A program made the translations under genes and the position numbers. This document shows, piece after piece, positions 8,626 to 17,886 of a stretch of 64,000 nucleotides of DNA (the first letter of the stretch is position 1; each line of letters starts with the position of its first letter). This DNA comes from Thermoleophilia bacterium UBA6103. Lineage in GTDB: Bacteria; Actinomycetota; Thermoleophilia; UBA2241. The notes under the pieces were generated by a model that was not told the DNA's origin, ran no database searches, and saw only the letters and a list, made by a program, of their open reading frames with translations. The DNA is taken from NCBI GenBank assembly GCA_002423545.1, contig DIWP01000001.1, positions 1 through 64,000 on the forward strand, written 5' to 3'.

Positions 8626-9822
8626 TCAGGCCTCCATCCGCACCACGCAACCGGCGCCCTGGCCCCCGCCGACGCAAGCGGCCGTGAGGCCGACGCCGGC
8701 GCCGCGCTTCTTCATCTCGTGGAGCAACGTGACGAGCATGCGGGTGCCGGTGTTGCCAAGCGGGTGGCCGAGCGCCACAGCGCCGCCGTTGACGTTGACG
8801 ATGCCGGCATCGAGACCCAGCTCGCGGATGGCGAGCACAGCCACGCAGGCGAACGCCTCGTTCAGCTCGGCCAACTCGACGTCGGCAGGCGTGAGGCCGG
8901 CCTTCGCAAGCGCCGCCCGGGCGGCCAGCGTCTCCCCGTGGCCCATGATCTCCGGCGCGCAGGCGGCGGTCGCGTAGCTGACCAGAGTGGCGAGCGGTCT
9001 CAGACCCAGCTCGGCGGCCTTGCGGCGGCTGGTGATGACCACGGCCGAAGCGCCGTCGGCGATCGCCGATGAGTTGCCGGCGGTCACCGAGCCGCCCTCC
9101 TTGAAGAACGGCCGCAGCTTTGCCATCGCCTCCAGCGAGGCGTCGCGACGCACACATTCATCGGTGTCGACGATCTTGGGATCGCCCTTGCGCTGAGGTA
9201 TCGACACGGGGACGATCTCGTCGACGAAGCGCCCGCCCTCGATCGCCGCCTCGGCACGCCGGTGGCTCTCATAGGCCACCTCGTCCTGAGCCTCGCGGGA
9301 GATGTCGAAGCGCTCGCAGAGGTTCTCGGCGGTCACCCCCATGTGGTAGTCACCGAAGGAACACCAGAGTCCGTCGAGCACCATGGCGTCGAAGATCTTG
9401 TCGGAGGGTAGGCCCATCCGGTAGCCCGAGCGGCCCTGCTGGAGCAGCCAGGGGGCGCGGGTCATGTTCTCGACGCCGCCGGCGACGATCACCTCCGCAT
9501 CGCCGGCCTTGATGGCCTGGGCGCCCATGGCCATCGCGCTGGCGCTGCTGACGCAGACACGGTTGATGGTCGCCGCAGGAGTGGAGTCCGGCAGTCCGGC
9601 TCGGATCGAGATCTGCCGGGCCACGTTCTGTCCCAGCCCGGCCTGCAGGCAGTTGCCGAACAACAGCTCGTCCGGCACCTCCGGTTCCACGCCGGCGCGA
9701 CTCAGGGCCTCCCTGACGACCAGGGCACCGAGATCCTGGGCGGTCGTGCTGGAGAATCCGCCCTGGAAGCGGCCTTGGGCGGTGCGGACGGCGGACAGGA
9801 TGACGATGTCGGTATCTGGCAT
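8626..9822 (-). CDS. atoB: Acetyl-CoA acetyltransferase (thiolase)
   Basis: The product is a 398-residue thiolase. The nucleophile is Cys90 in NRVCVSSA, the His lies in GGAVALGHPLGNTG (near residue 355), and a second Cys lies in GGGQGAGC (near residue 385). The family condenses or cleaves acetoacetyl-CoA/acetyl-CoA. In lysine fermentation, carbon leaves as acetoacetyl-CoA and is split to acetyl-CoA, so a thiolase inside the kam operon fits the end of the route. The start is ATG 9822, with GAGAGGAGA 7 bases upstream and only 14 bases after the kamE stop. A longer in-frame start at 10,122 would run through kamE and was rejected. Confidence 0.9.
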   Translation of the reverse strand: MPDTDIVILSAVRTAQGRFQGGFSSTTAQDLGALVVREALSRAGVEPEVPDELLFGNCLQAGLGQNVARQISIRAGLPDSTPAATINRVCVSSASAMAMGAQAIKAGDAEVIVAGGVENMTRAPWLLQQGRSGYRMGLPSDKIFDAMVLDGLWCSFGDYHMGVTAENLCERFDISREAQDEVAYESHRRAEAAIEGGRFVDEIVPVSIPQRKGDPKIVDTDECVRRDASLEAMAKLRPFFKEGGSVTAGNSSAIADGASAVVITSRRKAAELGLRPLATLVSYATAACAPEIMGHGETLAARAALAKAGLTPADVELAELNEAFACVAVLAIRELGLDAGIVNVNGGAVALGHPLGNTGTRMLVTLLHEMKKRGAGVGLTAACVGGGQGAGCVVRMEA

Positions 9823-9836
9823 GGTCGCGTCTCCTC

Positions 9837-10571
9837 TCACGGGTTCTGTCGGCGCGCCGCTTCCTGGGCCAGAAACGAGGCCACCTGGACCGGCGTGGTA
9901 CGTGGTCCGAAGCCGGCATCGTAGCCGAGCTCCTTGGCGAAGGCGTTGTTGATGCGCGGGCCGCCGACCACGATGATGAACCGCTCGCGGACGCCTTCGG
10001 CTTCGAGCAGCTCGATCAGCTTGGTCAGGTTCTGGACGTGGATGTTCTTCTGGGTGACGATCTGACTGACGAGGATAGCGTCCGCCTGCTTCTCGAGGGC
10101 GGTCTTGAGCAGTTGCTCGCACGGGATCTGCGAGCCGAGATTGTAGGCGTCGATCTCCGGGTAGCGCTCGAGCCCGTAATTGCCGGCAAACCCCTTCATG
10201 TTCAGGATGGCGTCGATGCCTACGGTGTGCGCGTCGCTCTCGATCGCCGCCCCCACGACGACCAGCTTGTGTCCCACATCGTCCCTGATGAAGGTGTTAA
10301 TGGCGTAGTAGTCCATCTCCTCGACGTCCAGGTAGTCCCCCTTCACCTGGTCGGGGTCGATGCTCACGTCCGTTCGCGCGTACGCTACATAGAACGTGAA
10401 GCCTGGGTCGATCGCTCTCACTTCGGCGACCGCCACGTCATGGAAGCCCATCTTCTCGAGGTACTGCTTGCCCACATCGGTGGCCTTGGGAGAGTTGGGT
10501 ATCGGGAGCGTGAATGAGAGCTGCATGACACCATCGTCACGGGTGTCGCCGTAGGGCTTGACCTCCATCAC
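9837..10571 (-). CDS. kamE: Lysine 5,6-aminomutase, beta (cobalamin-binding) subunit
   Basis: The product has 244 residues. The B12-binding motif DxHxxG is present as D113-A-H115-T-V-G118, so the histidine should coordinate cobalt in the base-off/His-on form. Lys126 in NMKG lies 11 residues after this histidine, the same spacing as between His133 and the PLP-binding Lys144 of the clostridial enzyme. With KamD it forms the adenosylcobalamin- and PLP-dependent enzyme moving the terminal amino group of beta-lysine (or D-lysine) to C5. Its ATG overlaps the kamD stop (ATGA), indicating translational coupling and 1:1 synthesis. Confidence 0.93.
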   Translation of the reverse strand: MMEVKPYGDTRDDGVMQLSFTLPIPNSPKATDVGKQYLEKMGFHDVAVAEVRAIDPGFTFYVAYARTDVSIDPDQVKGDYLDVEEMDYYAINTFIRDDVGHKLVVVGAAIESDAHTVGIDAILNMKGFAGNYGLERYPEIDAYNLGSQIPCEQLLKTALEKQADAILVSQIVTQKNIHVQNLTKLIELLEAEGVRERFIIVVGGPRINNAFAKELGYDAGFGPRTTPVQVASFLAQEAARRQNP

Positions 10572-12178
10572 CGGCCCCCTTGCCTCGATGCGGCGCGCTC
10601 GGCCGGCGTCGGGCCGACCGGCGGGCCGCTCATGCGTCCTTCCCGCAGGGCTGCGTAGAACGGATTGAAGTAGTCTTCGGCGCGCTTGACCACGCCGTCG
10701 AAGCCGCGCCCCCCGCCGGGGTCCCGTGAGACGTCGGCGAACTCACCCATCTCGAGGGCACGGAAGAGGCCCACGTCCCGCACATGCTCCAGCTGCTCGG
10801 CGGCTTTGCCGAGCAGCTCGTTGGCGCGGCGCTCGATGATGCCGCCGGGCCGTATCTCGACCTCGTCACGCAGCGACCGACAGCTCTCGAAGACATACTT
10901 GGCATTCTTGACACTGAGGTAGCGGTCCTGCAGCAGCGGGGTGTGCAGTGCCTCGGTGAGCATGCCGAGCAACTGGGTTTCCTGCCCGGTGAACACCCCG
11001 ACGAAGTTGAACATGGCATCGACGATGTGCCCCATGAAGATGTCGCCCGGCATGTACTTGGTCGGCGGCATGTACTTGGGCGAGGCCTCCGGGAAGAGCT
11101 GCCGGACGAGCAGGGCGTCGGCGATCTGATAGACGACCTGGTCGGGTATGGACGGATCGATCTCGAAGGCGTGGCCGAGGCCCATCTGCCACTGCTCCAG
11201 GCCGGCGCGCTCGGCGAACTCCTCGTTGATGAAGTCTGAGCTGACGACCGTGTAGCCCTTCTCAAAGGCGTCGGCCGTGGTGAGGTAGTTGTCTTCGCCG
11301 GTGTTGATGATGATGCCGGCGCGAGCGTTGAGCATCCTGGCGAGGTACTGATCGACGAACGTGCGCTCCATGTTGATGTTGCGGAAGATGATCCCGTACA
11401 TGGAGTCGTTGAGCATCATGTCGAGACGTTCCAGCGAGCCCATGGCGGCGATCTCCGGCATGCAGAGGCCGCTGGCGTAGTTGCAGAGCCTGATGTAGCG
11501 GCCCAGCTCCTCACCGACTTCGTCGAGGCCGTCCCGCATGTAGCGGAAGTTCTCCTGAGTGGCATAGGTGCCACCGAATCCTTCCGTCGTGAGCCCGTAA
11601 GGGACGTAGTCAAGAAGGCTCTGCGCCGTCGTACGGATGACGGCGACGACGTCGGCGCCGGCACGGGCTGCGGCCTTGGCCTGGGCCACGTCTTCGTGGA
11701 TGTTGCCGGTGGCCACGATCACGTAGAGCCACGGCTTGACCGGATCGCTCAACGTGGCGACCAGCTCTTCGCGGCGTCGCCGGGCTGCGTCGATGCGAGC
11801 GACGCCGCCCGCAGCGATCTCAGCCGCGTGACTCTCGACGCCCTCCCGACGCTCGGCGGCGACCGGGGCGAGCGTGAGGGTACCGGTCGCGATGCCCTCG
11901 GCCACCTGCTGTGCGCTCATGCCGCTGTCCATCATGACGGCCACGAACGGGGCGATGATGCCGCTGGCCAGGGAGTCGCGCCCCTGCTCTACCACGACGT
12001 TGACCAACGGTACGTCGATCTCATTGACGCCGACCACGCCGAGAAGGCGCAGAGCGGTACGCTCTACTGAGTCGGTGGTGTGCGCCTCGATGTGCCGCCA
12101 GACGTCGTCGGCGATGGACTCAGCGGCCGATCGGGCGCGGTCGACCAGTGTCTGGTCGAGCCGCAAGCTCAGTTCCAC
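10568..12178 (-). CDS. kamD: Lysine 5,6-aminomutase, alpha subunit
   Basis: The product has 536 residues, close to the family length (about 515-520), with a slightly longer Pro/Arg-rich tail. It is homologous over its whole length to the TIM-barrel large subunit that holds PLP and substrate over the cobalamin. The regions ATGNIHEDVAQA, VPYGLTTEGFGGTYATQENF and RNINMERTFVDQ are typical. The start is GTG 12,178 with GGAAGG 6 bases upstream. It lies 13 bases after the P-loop gene stop and overlaps kamE by 4 bases. The cofactor could come from the CobO/ECF cobalamin operon at 24,838-32,663. Confidence 0.93.
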   Translation of the reverse strand: MELSLRLDQTLVDRARSAAESIADDVWRHIEAHTTDSVERTALRLLGVVGVNEIDVPLVNVVVEQGRDSLASGIIAPFVAVMMDSGMSAQQVAEGIATGTLTLAPVAAERREGVESHAAEIAAGGVARIDAARRRREELVATLSDPVKPWLYVIVATGNIHEDVAQAKAAARAGADVVAVIRTTAQSLLDYVPYGLTTEGFGGTYATQENFRYMRDGLDEVGEELGRYIRLCNYASGLCMPEIAAMGSLERLDMMLNDSMYGIIFRNINMERTFVDQYLARMLNARAGIIINTGEDNYLTTADAFEKGYTVVSSDFINEEFAERAGLEQWQMGLGHAFEIDPSIPDQVVYQIADALLVRQLFPEASPKYMPPTKYMPGDIFMGHIVDAMFNFVGVFTGQETQLLGMLTEALHTPLLQDRYLSVKNAKYVFESCRSLRDEVEIRPGGIIERRANELLGKAAEQLEHVRDVGLFRALEMGEFADVSRDPGGGRGFDGVVKRAEDYFNPFYAALREGRMSGPPVGPTPAERAASRQGGR

Positions 12179-12191
12179 TCCGCACCTTCCT

Positions 12192-13448
12192 TCATGCGAG
12201 GCTTTCCGATGAGCAGGTCGTACGAGCGTCGACAGCGCCGCCGGGCCGGTGGTCCAGGCCGTTGACGACGTCGAAGACCGGAGCGCGGTCGCCGATGGCT
12301 TCGACGACCGCGTTGAAGAACAGTGTGGGGTTCAGAGGCTGTGGCAGACGAAACGGATTGGCCGTGACGGCGAGGACCCTCAGGGGGTCGACGACGCGCA
12401 GGTCGACGCCGCGGCGACGCAGCCGCGAGACCCAGAGCGCCGGCAGCACGAGGACTGTTGCGTCACGCACGACCAGCCGCAGTCGTCGCTGCGGCGGCAG
12501 GACACGGACCATGTCGTCGACGAAGTCCTGAGTGAGGGCCCCGCTGCAGTACAGGGTACGGGTGCCGAGTCGCTCGATCTCGCGGCAGACGGCCACCCCT
12601 TCGCCGATCGCCGTCGTCACGTCGAGCGCTCGTTGACGGCCGCGTTCGTCGACGGAGATGAGGCGCGGCCGTCCACCTTCTGGCCCTGCCGCGCCGGGTT
12701 CGGGCTGTCCGCGGAGGTCGCTGCCCGCATCGCGGGCGCCTCGACGCTCCACGCCGAGCCGGCGCAGGGTCTGCTCGTCCGCCGCCGGCAGTGTGAGCAT
12801 CTCGAACGTGTCGGCCGTGGTCTGGACCGCTTCATCGAACGAGTCGCCGACCATGCCGCCGGTGGCCATGATCAGGCCGTCGGTGACCCGAGGCGAGGCG
12901 CTGCCCAGACGGTTGATGGCGCCATCGACCAGGACCCGCTCGGCGCCGAGGCCGATCAGCGCATCCACCGTGGCGCGCACTTGAGCCAGCGTCGTCGGCC
13001 CGCTGACCTCGACCGGGCTGCCACCGGTGGCCCGGCCGACGACCACGCGGCCAAGGGCGGTACGGAAGGGCAGCTCGGCGACGATCTCCATGCAGCAGCG
13101 AGACCGGTCCAGTGAACCGGTCGTGGTGGCTACCAGGGTACCTTCCGGCGGAACGATGCGCGGCTTCGCGAGACCGGTGAGATGGTCTGTGCGTTCGCCA
13201 TCGAGGCCGAGCGAAGTGAGGCCGAATCGACGCCGTACGTGGGTCAGGATGGCGTTGGCCACCGTCGTCTTGCCGGCGTTCTTGACAAGGCCGATGATCG
13301 CCACCGCCCGAGCCGGGTCCTCGGCGAACAGGCCGAACAGCCCGGCATCGCCGGCACTGCGGGCGGCCGCCGCAACGCTGCCGGCATCGCCGTTGCAGGC
13401 CGTTCCGGTCTCGCCGCCCGTCCTGGTCTCTGTACCGAGAGCCATCAT
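12192..13448 (-). CDS. P-loop NTPase, probable KamB-like aminomutase reactivation factor
   Basis: The product has 418 residues. A Walker A motif G53-LVKNAG-K60-T61 lies near the N-terminus. The remainder matches nucleotide-binding proteins encoded next to lysine and ornithine aminomutases, called KamB in lysine-fermentation clusters and thought to help reactivate the enzyme after cobalamin inactivation. It is placed between the regulator and kamD, as expected. A low-complexity Arg/Gly/Pro insert (about residues 235-260) is unusual. No KamC (MutS-like partner) gene is present in the window. The ATG overlaps the stop of the upstream regulator gene (ATGA). The P-loop is seen; the role is inferred from position and family memory. 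Confidence 0.6.
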   Translation of the reverse strand: MMALGTETRTGGETGTACNGDAGSVAAAARSAGDAGLFGLFAEDPARAVAIIGLVKNAGKTTVANAILTHVRRRFGLTSLGLDGERTDHLTGLAKPRIVPPEGTLVATTTGSLDRSRCCMEIVAELPFRTALGRVVVGRATGGSPVEVSGPTTLAQVRATVDALIGLGAERVLVDGAINRLGSASPRVTDGLIMATGGMVGDSFDEAVQTTADTFEMLTLPAADEQTLRRLGVERRGARDAGSDLRGQPEPGAAGPEGGRPRLISVDERGRQRALDVTTAIGEGVAVCREIERLGTRTLYCSGALTQDFVDDMVRVLPPQRRLRLVVRDATVLVLPALWVSRLRRRGVDLRVVDPLRVLAVTANPFRLPQPLNPTLFFNAVVEAIGDRAPVFDVVNGLDHRPGGAVDARTTCSSESLA

Positions 13449-14206
13449 CGGCGTGTCCCGGGCCCGTCTTCGTGCGGTGACCGGTCGCCGTCTGTGAGGC
13501 GCGCGTCGGGACGCGGACGGTCACCCGCAGACTCATAGTCCTCGCCGGTCTGTCGCCGGATCTCTTTTAGGTAGCTGAAGATCGTATACCTGGAGAGATC
13601 GAGTCCGTCCGCCACCTGGTCGGCGGCGCGCTTGACCAGGAAGGCGCCCCGCTCCTCGAGCTGCTTGACGACCTCCATCTTCTCTTCGCGTGACATCTGA
13701 GCAGGGCTCTTGCCCTGCTCAGCAAGGATCTTGGCGATCATGCCGTCGACGACCTCCCGGATATCGCCGGAGAAGATCTCGTCGGCATCCGCGGCGTCGT
13801 CGGTCTGGCCCGGCGCCCCGGCGGTGAGTCCGTAGAGCTGCCGCTGGGCCTGCACCAGGTCGGTGACGTCCATGTTGACGCCCAGCAGACCGTAGGTCTC
13901 GCCGTCGGCGGTGCGCAGCGGCACGCTCAACGAACGCAGCACGCGGCCCTTTCCGGTAGAGACATAGACACGGAACGAAGGCGCATCGTCTGCGGCACTG
14001 CGCCGCAGCGTGCGCAGCATCAAGTCGGTCGGGACATCTCCCGGAGCGCGTCCGGTGACCTCACCGTGCTCGATCGCGACGATGGTGTGCGGCATCTCTC
14101 CGAGGTCGTGAAGGACGACCTCGCAGTGCTCGCCGAGCAGCTCGGCGAGGCCCTGCACGAGCGGCAGGAGGGGAATCAGGCGTTCGTCTACGTCTACGGT
14201 CTTCAA
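13445..14206 (-). CDS. YheO-type PAS/HTH transcriptional regulator of the lysine operon
   Basis: The product has 253 residues. The first half (about 10-125) is a YheO-like PAS domain (LLGEHCEVVLHDL..., then LLGVNMDVTDL). The C-terminal part (about 180-235) is the HTH_22 type DNA-binding region, with KQLEERGAFLVKRAADQVADG and SRYTIFSYLKEI. The same architecture occurs in E. coli YheO and DauR, which respond to small ligands such as D-amino acids. As first gene of the kam operon it is probably a local regulator sensing lysine or an intermediate (inferred). The start is read as TTG 14,206 because GGAGAGG lies 8 bases upstream; a GTG at 14,215 would touch that Shine-Dalgarno. Confidence 0.85.
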   Translation of the reverse strand: MKTVDVDERLIPLLPLVQGLAELLGEHCEVVLHDLGEMPHTIVAIEHGEVTGRAPGDVPTDLMLRTLRRSAADDAPSFRVYVSTGKGRVLRSLSVPLRTADGETYGLLGVNMDVTDLVQAQRQLYGLTAGAPGQTDDAADADEIFSGDIREVVDGMIAKILAEQGKSPAQMSREEKMEVVKQLEERGAFLVKRAADQVADGLDLSRYTIFSYLKEIRRQTGEDYESAGDRPRPDARLTDGDRSPHEDGPGTRR

Positions 14207-14270
14207 CCGGGGCACCTCTCCGTAGGGACGAGGGGCGGCGCGCGGTCATCGCGAGCGCCACGTGCCAGGG

Positions 14271-14288
14271 CGTTCCGACGCCGGAACG
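14271..14288. promoter_or_regulatory. Palindrome, candidate operator for the kam operon
   Basis: CGTTCCG (14,271-14,277) is an exact inverted repeat of CGGAACG (14,282-14,288), spacer ACGC. It lies just downstream of the -10 element of the minus-strand promoter, where a bound regulator would block initiation or early elongation. The YheO-type protein is the obvious candidate ligand, by inference. Confidence 0.45.
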
Positions 14289-14308
14289 AGCGAAAATGCC
14301 GCCTGCTT

Positions 14309-14338
14309 GTTATACACGGCACAAGGGCGATGTGTCAA
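14309..14338 (-). promoter_or_regulatory. Sigma70-type promoter of the kam operon
   Basis: On the minus strand TTGACA (14,338-14,333) is followed after 18 bases by TATAAC (14,314-14,309). This is a near-consensus housekeeping promoter, reading into the YheO-type regulator about 95 bases downstream. Confidence 0.75.
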
Positions 14339-14412
14339 AAAGAGTGGCGGGGATGTCGGATTTGGTGGTGCTCACGATGAAAGAGACGTGCGCAATGGCG
14401 CAGGCCGCGCAC

Positions 14413-14462
14413 GAGACGAGGGGCGAGAGCGAGCCGGCAAGCTCGCTCGCGCCCCTCGTCTC
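14413..14462. terminator. Long hairpin downstream of htrA
   Basis: An outer 13-bp stem (14,413-14,425 with 14,450-14,462) and an inner 8-bp stem (14,427-14,434 with 14,441-14,448) are separated by one mismatch, closing a 6-base loop. It begins 60 bases beyond the htrA stop on the minus strand and separates that unit from the kam promoter. Confidence 0.65.
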
Positions 14463-14522
14463 AGGGTGCCGTCGCGGTGTCGCGCGGCTTCCCGGCGGCC
14501 TCAGGCCCTGACGCCGGGGATG

Positions 14523-15719
14523 TCACATGCCCGACGGACGCTGCTCGAGCGTCACGTCGACTGTCTGCGTCTTTCCGTCACGCACGATCGTGAGCTCGAC
14601 CTTGTCGCCGGGATCGTACTGGTCGATGATCCCGATGAGCTCTTCCATCGATGGCACGCTCTTTCCGTCCACCTCCGTGATCACGTCGCCACCGACCACG
14701 AAGATCTGTCCCTGGACGCTCTCTTCGCGGGTGCCGCCGCGGATGCCGGCTTTCGCCGCGGGGCTGTCGGGAACGACCGAGGCGACCAGGACGCCGGACT
14801 CCACGGGCAGGTCGAAGGCCTGCGACATGTCTGAGGTGATCGTCTGTCCCTGGATCCCGATCCAGGCATAGCGGACCTCGCCGAACTCCCGGATCTGCTC
14901 GAACGAGCGCTTGGCGGTATTGATCGGCACGGCGAAGCCGAGTCCCTGGTTGCCCCCGCTCTGCGAGACGATCTGCTCGTTGATCCCGATGACCTCTCCG
15001 GCGCTGTTGATGAGCGGGCCGCCGGAGTTGCCTTGATTGATCGCCGCGTCCGTCTGGATGCCGTTGGGGATGATGTATCCCGGCCCGGCCGGAGACTCGA
15101 GGCTGCGGTCGACCGCCGACACGACACCGGTGGTGACCGAAAAGTCGAAGCCCAGCGGATTGCCGATGGCCACGACCGGCTCGCCGACGGCGACCTCTTC
15201 TGAGTCGCCGAGCGGCAGCGGCGTGAGGCCGCCCTCCACGTTCTCCGGATCGACCTTGAGGACCGCGACGTCGGATTCGAGGTCGAGGCCGACCAGCTCG
15301 GCGTCGACGCGCTCGGAGGTGCCATCGTCGTCCTTGAACACCACGTCGACGCGAGAGGCTCTCTGCCCCTGGTCCTCGACCACGTGGGCGTTGGTCAGGA
15401 TGTAGCCGTCCTCGGAGATGACGAACCCGCTCCCCAGTCCCTGGCTCTCCTGTGCCTGGCCGAAGGGATTGAAGGTGTCCTCCCCGGCGCTGAAGGTCGA
15501 GACGACCATGACCACACCGCGCCGCGACTGTTCATAGATGCGAGCGGCCCAGAAGCCGTCTTCGTCCTGAACGACCGATGTGGTGGTCCGCGTCGGCGTG
15601 GGCGTGGCGCCGTCGTCTCGCGTGACGTCTGCGAACCCCAGCAGGAAGAGCACGACGAAGACGAGGACGGTACCCACCACGCCCCCGACCAGGCCGACGA
15701 GGAAGGATCTCACTTTCAT
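14523..15719 (-). CDS. htrA: HtrA/DegP-type serine protease with PDZ domain
   Basis: The product has 398 residues. One membrane helix near the N-terminus (about 5-29) anchors it, followed by a Thr/Pro-rich linker. The trypsin-like domain carries the triad His112 (NAHVV), Asp150 (ESDVAVL) and Ser232 (GNSGGP). One PDZ domain follows (about 285-390). The protease domain should face the outside of the membrane and degrade or refold damaged exported proteins. It lies 109 bases downstream of the sensor kinase gene in the same direction, suggesting a stress-sensing unit. The start is ATG 15,719, with AAAGGA about 10 bases upstream. Confidence 0.92.
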   Translation of the reverse strand: MKVRSFLVGLVGGVVGTVLVFVVLFLLGFADVTRDDGATPTPTRTTTSVVQDEDGFWAARIYEQSRRGVVMVVSTFSAGEDTFNPFGQAQESQGLGSGFVISEDGYILTNAHVVEDQGQRASRVDVVFKDDDGTSERVDAELVGLDLESDVAVLKVDPENVEGGLTPLPLGDSEEVAVGEPVVAIGNPLGFDFSVTTGVVSAVDRSLESPAGPGYIIPNGIQTDAAINQGNSGGPLINSAGEVIGINEQIVSQSGGNQGLGFAVPINTAKRSFEQIREFGEVRYAWIGIQGQTITSDMSQAFDLPVESGVLVASVVPDSPAAKAGIRGGTREESVQGQIFVVGGDVITEVDGKSVPSMEELIGIIDQYDPGDKVELTIVRDGKTQTVDVTLEQRPSGM

Positions 15720-15828
15720 CGTCCCGTCATCCTTTCGTCTGGACTGTCGGCGCTGCGCGGAGATGCTGCGCGCGCGTCGCCGGTAGCTCTAGTATGGCCC
15801 AAACGGGTGAGTCTGGCACCCACGGCGT

Positions 15829-17868
15829 CTAGGACTCCTCAGGTCCGGCCGACTTCGAGGCGTGCGCAGGTCGATCGGCTGTGGCCTGCCCGTGCCGCCG
15901 CTCCTCCTCCTGACCGGCCGGAAGCCTGATGGTGAACCGCGAGCCGACTCCCACCCGAGACTCGCCGGTGAGCGTCCCGCCCATGAGGCCGGTCAGGTCG
16001 CGGGCGATGGAGAGGCCAAGGCCGGTACCGGCCTTGCTCCCGCGCCCCATGGCACCTCGGTAGAAGCGATCGAACACCCGCGTGAGCTCATCGGGGGGGA
16101 TGCCGGCGCCGTTGTCGGCGACGACCAGCAGAACGTGACCATCGTCGCCGGAGACGCGCATCTCCACGGTCCCCCCGTCCGGCGCGTACTTGATGGCGTT
16201 GTCGAGGAGCGCTCGCAGGACCTGAGCCAGACGCTCCTCATCGCAGCTCACCGGCATGCTGCCCGGGGGCGCCACGACCACCGTGCGGATGTGGCGCTCG
16301 GCCGCCCTGGCGTGGAACTCCGCCAGCACCGAGTGCGCCATGGCCGTAGCATCGGCGACGGCGACATTGAGTCGCACGGCCCCGGCGTCGACCTGCGACA
16401 GGTCGAGCAGCTTGAGGGAGAGCATCTGCAGGCGCTCCACCTGCTCCTTCATCATCGTCAGGAACTCCTGCCGCTCCTGCGGGTCGAGTCCCTCCTCGTC
16501 GAGTAGCTCGAGGATGCCGGAGAGCGAGAACAGCGGGGTCTTGAACTCGTGCGAAGCGTTGGCCACGAAGTCGCGGCGGGCGCGCTCCAGGCGCGCCTCT
16601 TCGGTGACGTCTCGCAGGACGACGATGGAGTCGAAGGCACGGCCTCCGGATGCGGGATGCGTGGAGGCCTCAAGGGTGCGGGCGCCGAGCTCGAACACGA
16701 CCTGATGCTCGCCCTCCGGGAGCCACTGACCGGGGCCGGCGACGGCAGGCAGGCGAGCCTCCGCGCCGACCGCCGCGCTCTCCGACGGCCCGTCGCCCTG
16801 GACGGTCCCCCCCTGCCTTCCGTTCGGCCCACCTTCGCGGGCAGCGGCGTCGGCGGTCTTGTCGTCGCAGGGAGCCGCGTCTCCGGCATCCCCCGTTCCC
16901 GATTCGCAGAGGCGGACCCAGTGCCAGAGCTCGGCGACCTCGGCCGGGAACGCTTCATCGATGGAGACCCCGGGTTCCAGGCGATCACCGAGGATGGCGG
17001 TGGCGGCGGGGTTGGCCACCGCCACGCGACCGTCGCTGGTCACACCGATGACGCCTTCGCTGAGGGTGTTGAGCAGCGTCTCGACATGGCGCTTCTCACT
17101 CTCGAGTGCGGAGAACGCCTCTTCCAGGCGTCCGCCCATGGTGTTGAAGGTCGCCGCCAGCTGGCCGATCTCGTCCTTGACCCGCACGCCTACCGTGACG
17201 TCGAAGTCGCCGCCGGCGATGGCCTCGGCGCTCGTCTCGATGCTCTTGAGGCGGCGCGAGATGAGATAGGAGACCAGGTAGCCGGCCACCAGCGTGATGG
17301 CCATCGCGAGGACGGTGGCCAGGAGGATCTGGCGAGTCACCAACTGCACCGCGGAGTTGACGTCGCGCAGCGACGAGAGCACCAGTACGACGGCGACCGT
17401 CCCCAGCGATTCGTCGGTGTCTTCGGCGACGGCCGTGACCGGCACGGCGGCCACCGCGAACTCCTCGCCACGGCTGCGGACCGTGCCCACCTGCGTCGTC
17501 TCCGAGCGCACCGCACGGCCGATCATCGGGTAGTTGCCCAGGCGCGGCTCCTGACCCGAGCGCGAGTCGGCGATGACCTCTTCGTCTCCGGCGATGACGA
17601 CAAGCCGGGCGTTCAGCCTCCGGTCGATCGCCGCCAGCTTGGGAAGCAGCTCGATCGGGTCGGCGAAGAAGCGGCCCTCCACGATCTGGACCGGCTCGAT
17701 GCTCTTGGTGATCAGGGGCGCGCTGGCGCCGAGGTCGGTGAGCTTCTGGTTCACCAGGCGAGTCCGCAGCGGTGGTACCACGTAGAGCCACACGGCCATA
17801 GCGGCCATGGCCGTGAGGACCAGGAACAGCAGCGTCAACCAGTTACGGACGGAGCGCAGGACGAACAC
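15829..17868 (-). CDS. Membrane sensor histidine kinase (HAMP-PAS-HisKA-HATPase)
   Basis: The product has 679 residues. Two membrane helices (about 10-32 and 178-205) flank an extracytoplasmic sensor region of about 145 residues. A HAMP segment and a PAS-like module follow. HisKA carries His440 in ANASHEFKTPL, and the ATPase domain has N (DNAIKYA), G1 (DNGAGIP) and G2 (GTGLGLS) boxes. The PAS module is split by a low-complexity insert of about 55 residues (near 315-370). The type is that of PhoR/WalK kinases. The start is GTG 17,868 with AGAGGGG 6 bases upstream, 18 bases after the response-regulator stop. Confidence 0.9.
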   Translation of the reverse strand: MFVLRSVRNWLTLLFLVLTAMAAMAVWLYVVPPLRTRLVNQKLTDLGASAPLITKSIEPVQIVEGRFFADPIELLPKLAAIDRRLNARLVVIAGDEEVIADSRSGQEPRLGNYPMIGRAVRSETTQVGTVRSRGEEFAVAAVPVTAVAEDTDESLGTVAVVLVLSSLRDVNSAVQLVTRQILLATVLAMAITLVAGYLVSYLISRRLKSIETSAEAIAGGDFDVTVGVRVKDEIGQLAATFNTMGGRLEEAFSALESEKRHVETLLNTLSEGVIGVTSDGRVAVANPAATAILGDRLEPGVSIDEAFPAEVAELWHWVRLCESGTGDAGDAAPCDDKTADAAAREGGPNGRQGGTVQGDGPSESAAVGAEARLPAVAGPGQWLPEGEHQVVFELGARTLEASTHPASGGRAFDSIVVLRDVTEEARLERARRDFVANASHEFKTPLFSLSGILELLDEEGLDPQERQEFLTMMKEQVERLQMLSLKLLDLSQVDAGAVRLNVAVADATAMAHSVLAEFHARAAERHIRTVVVAPPGSMPVSCDEERLAQVLRALLDNAIKYAPDGGTVEMRVSGDDGHVLLVVADNGAGIPPDELTRVFDRFYRGAMGRGSKAGTGLGLSIARDLTGLMGGTLTGESRVGVGSRFTIRLPAGQEEERRHGQATADRPAHASKSAGPEES

Positions 17869-17886
17869 GACAATCCCCTCTCGGGG

